A DNA stretch of 64,000 nt, taken from assembly GCA_001692895.1 (NCBI GenBank), contig KV748188.1, positions 2,601,120 through 2,665,119 of the forward strand, written 5' to 3'. Of this stretch, positions 60,230-64,000 are shown in pieces. The position numbers and the translations under genes were made by a program. The stretch is from Cenococcum geophilum 1.58. Lineage: Eukaryota > Ascomycota > Dothideomycetes > Gloniales > Gloniaceae. The notes beneath the pieces are model-generated. The model had not been told where the DNA came from. It searched no databases and worked only from the letters and a program-made list of their open reading frames with translations. Each line of letters opens with the position of its first letter. Position 1 is the stretch's first letter.

Positions 60230-60888
60230 ATGGACACTAATAATATCTTATCTTTTATTAACTATATAACTACGGATAAGTAAATAGAAGGGTTATTACC
60301 CACTAAAACCAAAACATAAGACGCCAAGATGTTTGTAAAAATGGTAGCATAAGACCCTAATAAATACTACCGCCTTCTATAGAACTATTACCTAAAGCTT
60401 ATATAAGCCGAGATGCGTACTACTTAAAATTGTAATATTATCTAAGACCTATAAGCTTATAAGGTGCTTACTAATAATATATAATAAGAAACTAAAGATA
60501 ACCTCTATATGTTTAAACGCGACATCTAATAGTTAAAGAAGGCTGTAACGGCGCTGGGGCACCGCCCCATACGACGTCTACATGCAGCCTAGTTAGGGGC
60601 TCACTTAGAGACTTAGCTCGTGTATATAGACGTATCCTTTCCTCAACCTTCTTCTGCTCCTTAGCTTAGTATCTTCGTAATACAGCATTCTACAAGCTTT
60701 GGTTTAGAGGCATTTATACAAGCCATAACATTATACTAAGCTCACCCACCTAGGGGGGACTTCATTTGTTTGGAGCTCCCTCTTTACCTCGCCTGGGAAG
60801 GCCTAGATAATCTCCTACCCCCGTTCCGCGTATTCTAAGGGGACACGCGTCGAATACCCCTAGCTGCGCGTCGTTAACGCGTCGAGTC
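60230..60888 (+). pseudogene. Gag-like protein remnant
   Basis: One frame runs from ATG 60230 (MDTNNILSFINYITTD) for about 219 codons to TAA at 60886-60888 with no shift; every internal stop is TAA or TAG, as expected from CAA, CAG or TGG after C-to-T change. The N-terminal half is polar and helical, with a probable coiled coil; the later part includes LELPLYLAWEGLDNLLPPF. I recognise no named domain. Position behind an LTR-like start suggests gag; an unrelated RIPed gene is possible. Confidence 0.55.
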
Positions 60889-61140
60889 GCTATCATTGAT
60901 ACTGGGAGCCGGTATTTAAGCAGCTAGAAGGTCTCCTGTAGATAAAGACGACTACCTAGGAAGGTAAGAATATCTTACCCCCCTAACCTTTTTAACTGAT
61001 ACGGAGTTGTACGAGCTATAGAGACGACCTTAGTTAAGACTTAGCCTAGTACTACGGAGAATAATATAGTGATTTTGTTACTAAGCCTAGCACTAATCCC
61101 GCAGTGTCGGCTAAGATAAGCCAAGATATAACCTAAGCTA

Positions 61141-61283
61141 TGCTATTAGGTAGTAGGTATATGTTATCCGCAAAGTTCTTTAGTATATATTAGGTTCGGG
61201 CTAATAGCCAAAATAAGCTAACTTGTGACTTGCGCCGTGCTATTAGGCGGTAGGTGTATATTATCCGCGAAGTCCTCTAAAAC
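61141..61283 (+). repeat. Duplicated 44-bp motif
   Basis: TGCTATTAGGYRGTAGGTRTA followed by TKTTATCCGCRAAGT occurs at 61141-61184 and 61238-61281, 97 bp apart. The differences are all or nearly all transitions. Confidence 0.7.
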
Positions 61284-62300
61284 AAATCCTACCTATATCC
61301 TCTGGTATAGACTACGCTATAATAACCACCCTAATTAATACTAAGCTGTATAAGGAGAGACGAAATTAATTAGGAAGGACTTGCTAGCACTATACTGCTA
61401 CCCTAAAACCTTAAACCCAATAACCTGTCGCGCTAATATGCCTATAATACGACTCTCTAACTTGTCTATAAACGCCCTTATAAACACCCGTTAAGTTCTT
61501 ATTAATAACTACTATACGTAATTGACCCGAACCTTACTATTAACCTAGGTAGTCCCTTAATCTTACGGCCGAATACATCTATATTCTATATATAGGGGTA
61601 CTAGGAACCTAAGGGAGAATTTAAGTAATTTATAGCACTCTTAATTAGGAGAATAGATTAGGAGAATTATTCCAATTTATAGTACTCTCCAATAGCTCTA
61701 TAGATAAGCCTATTTATTTCTATAACCTCTTATAAACTATTAACGCGTTTCTCTTAATAGCCTTTTATATAACCTTCTATAAATAAGACAGCCTACTATT
61801 ATAAAAGTATGTCTTGCCAATTATTAACAAGAATCAAAATATTAATATATACGCTCTTAATACCATTTATTAACTACCCTTAAACTACCTACCACTTAAT
61901 AGTAGTTCTCTTTAAACGATAATATGCGAATCTGCTCTCTAATAGCATCTTATTAAATTAAACGCTATATAACAGCTTACCCTTATATAACTATACTTAA
62001 ATATTAAAGCGCACTCTTTCTTTAATACCTTTAACCCTCTAATAAGAATCGAAATATTAACACGTACCCTCTTAATACCTCTTTTAATACCTCTAACAAC
62101 GATTTAATATGCTAAGTTATAATAGCATTCCTATAAGTTCTTAATCGATCCTAGATATCTGCTACTTACAGCGATATCCTTAATTAAACCTAAGTATTCG
62201 AATACGCCTATTAACTCTACAGCGTACCTTCGAATAACCGATAACGTCTTAAACTACCTACTAATTAATAGTAGACCTCGAGAAACCGATAGACGGATTG
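61284..62300. other. AT-rich region, no gene recognised
   Basis: Many short frames without domains. A phrase AAGAATCRAAATATTAA followed by CTCTTAATACC occurs at about 61831 and 62045. It may be the non-coding part or a spacer of the LTR element starting at 59777. Confidence 0.35.
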
Positions 62301-63880
62301 TGCCGTTACGCCTACGATCTAAATGCAATTTAAATGCAACCCAAACGCGATTCGAATACGAACCCAACTAACCGTCGTGCCGATATACCTGCGACACGAA
62401 CTACAACTTTAATAACGACCGTATAAGTTCGTCGACGATTAACTACCTCCCTAACCGATTTAATCGTCTTCTTCTCCACCTACGGTGATCCTTTTTAACT
62501 AACACTAAGCTACGTATACTAAGGAATGACTATAGTTAATACTAAGTTATACAAGCTTTACCTTAAGCATTTATACACTCCGATAACGAGGTTAATACTA
62601 AGCTGTGTAAGCTTTAATAACGAAATTAATTTAGACAAACTAAATAATAATTGCGCCGTTACGCCTATAATTTAAATATAATTTAAACGCGATTTAAATA
62701 CAAACCGATTAACTAATCGTGCCATTATACCTGCGATTAATTAACCAATGATAGCGCCGATACGCCTGCTATCTACCATTAGACGCTAGCATCATACTGC
62801 TACTAAATAGACAAGAGCTTATGCTAATACGCATATAAGCTATATTTCTTTTTTTTATAGCTTAGGGCGCGCTATATTAAAGGAGGGGGTAGTAAAGCTA
62901 AGGAGGTACCAGAGTTCTAAGAGGAACGACGACTATAGAGGGCTCCTAGCGATATATACCCCTCGCAGCAGTAGGACGGCTACATGCCCTACGCCAACCT
63001 AACAACGACTATGCCTCTACGCCTATAGTCTAACGACCGAACAATCGCGCTAATATACCCGTAATCTATAAACGAGACAATTATGCCGATATAACTGCTA
63101 TTGCGTACTACTATAACAACAATCGCGCCGTTACGCCTGCGATCCATTAACCAACAATTATACTACTACGCCTACGATCTATTAACTAGCTAATAAACCG
63201 AGCTCCAAATATTTAACTAACTATTACCACTTAACGCTTACACCATACTGCTATTACGATAGACTATCTACTACTCTACCTATAGTAACCTAATCGACCT
63301 TCTGCTGCTCTACCTATAGTATTACTATTAATACCTACTGCTCTACCTACAGCTAACTAACACCTTACTACCTTGCTCGTAGCACCATAATTAACTCTAG
63401 CTGCTCTACCTGCAGCTAATACTAATTCGACCTCCGCTGCTCCGCCTATAGCAAACCATCTTCTACTGCCTTGCTTATAGCACTACGATAGACTATTACT
63501 GCTCTACCTACAGTCTATAACTAACTTTTACTGCCTTACCTATAGTAATAACTGTATATAAGGGAGAGCTTTGCCCCTTAGAATATAACCCCACCGCTAG
63601 CACCGTACTGCTACCCGAATTAATAAGCTTCGCGCCAATATACCTATGGAACTACGACCTATTAATAGACAAGCTCTATGCTTGACCTACTATTACCACC
63701 TAACGCTGGCACCGCACTGCTATAAGAACCGACACCTCGCTACTCTGCCTATAGCTAACTAATTAAACAATTGCGTTAATACGCCTACGATCTAAATGCA
63801 ATTTAAATGCAACCCAAACGTAATTCGAATGCATACCCGACCAACTAATTATGCCGATATATCTATAATCTACTGGCTAA
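62301..63880 (+). repeat. Dispersed family of about 90-bp repeats, three copies
   Basis: Copies lie at 62301-62394, 62652-62740 and 63772-63867. Each carries GCCGTTACGCCTACGATCT-type sequence, then AAATGCAATTTAAATGCAA, then CCAACTAAYYRTGCCGATATA-type sequence. Shorter pieces of the first phrase recur many times between 62740 and 63190 and at about 63630. Confidence 0.75.
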
Positions 63881-63960
63881 CTAATAGATTAAGCTCCGAA
63901 TGTTTGACCTACTATTACTACCTAATGCTAGTACTGTACTACTACCCAACTAGATAATAC
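63110..63960. repeat. Cluster of short dyad-symmetric motifs
   Basis: Three motif types recur: ATCGC-N12-GCGAT (63122-63143), AGCTGC-TCTACCT-GCAGCT (63399-63417) with variants ACTG...CAGT (63498-63514), and TAGC-ACCGTACT-GCTA (63598-63613) with variant TAGT-ACTGTACT-ACTA (63929-63944). Each motif is spaced by 40-150 bp of AT-rich sequence. No coding frame passes through them. Confidence 0.6.
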
Positions 63961-64000
63961 CTTGCTGCTTTACCTACAGCTAACTAACTAGACAATAATA

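Larger units (their letters stand above)
59777..64000 (+). mobile_element. Probable LTR retrotransposon, start only
   Basis: The sequence at 59777 begins TGTCACGGAACCCTACCGC, a typical fungal LTR start, at the exact break in LINE copy C. A gag-like frame follows at 60230. A second LTR is not in the window and the 5' LTR end is not defined, so the right limit is simply the window edge. The assignment rests on the start motif, the junction and the gag-like frame. Confidence 0.5.

Noticed and set aside
61100-64000. CRISPR-like spaced repeats
   Set aside because: Repeat spacing and sequence are irregular, the genome is eukaryotic by all other signs, and no cas-like gene is present.
1-64000. tRNA or rRNA genes, or a giant cargo-carrying element with a tyrosine recombinase
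   Set aside because: No cloverleaf, rRNA core sequence or recombinase motif was recognised; every transposase or polymerase seen belongs to LINE, Gypsy, Copia, Helitron or hAT.

Overview
The window looks like chromosomal DNA of a filamentous ascomycete (Pezizomycotina); I cannot name the species. Two intron-poor or short-intron gene islands of balanced base composition sit in about 57 kb of very AT-rich sequence made almost entirely of transposable elements. The element genes keep recognisable reading frames, but CAG, CAA and TGG codons have become TAG or TAA, and LTR pairs differ almost only by transitions. That is the signature of repeat-induced point mutation (RIP), a process known only from fungi.

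Layout: 0.1-3.7 kb, a 5'-truncated LINE (copy A, minus strand). 3.7-5.1 kb, degenerate short tandem repeats with an inverted organisation. 5.1-10.7 kb, gene island 1, with an apparently intact three-exon lipoxygenase gene (7220-9626), enclosed by an inverted pair of about 120-bp repeats. 11.5-25.5 kb, a chromodomain Gypsy element (Gypsy1) that carries a second chromodomain Gypsy (Gypsy2) nested in the opposite orientation; the whole insertion splits a tandem array of about 255-bp units. 26.8-32.0 kb, a second, unrelated LINE family (LINE2, plus strand). 32.0-43.2 kb, a Helitron (minus strand, Rep plus PIF1-type helicase) interrupted by a complete Copia element at 33.6-39.4 kb. 43.9-47.1 kb, gene island 2, with a broken HET-domain (heterokaryon incompatibility) gene. 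47.1-52.6 kb, a full-length copy B of the first LINE family. 52.85-56.2 kb, a hAT DNA transposon interrupted by a truncated third LINE (LINE3). 56.2-59.8 kb, LINE copy C. 59.8-64 kb, the start of another LTR-type element with a gag-like frame, followed by about 3 kb of dispersed short dyad-containing repeats.

Insertion order can be read from target-site duplications: CTAAT for Gypsy1, AACCC for Gypsy2, GTRAA for Copia, 14-16 bp for the LINEs. No element reads as intact; reverse-transcriptase catalytic aspartates are changed to asparagine in several families. The only apparently functional protein-coding gene seen is the lipoxygenase, which oxygenates polyunsaturated fatty acids. The HET gene has one frameshift and one nonsense codon.

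No tRNA, rRNA or CRISPR was recognised. Scattered N bases lie inside the repeats (for example 1391, 3740, 3850, 23027-23067, 47875-47925, 49150-49190), so exact repeat sequences there are uncertain.
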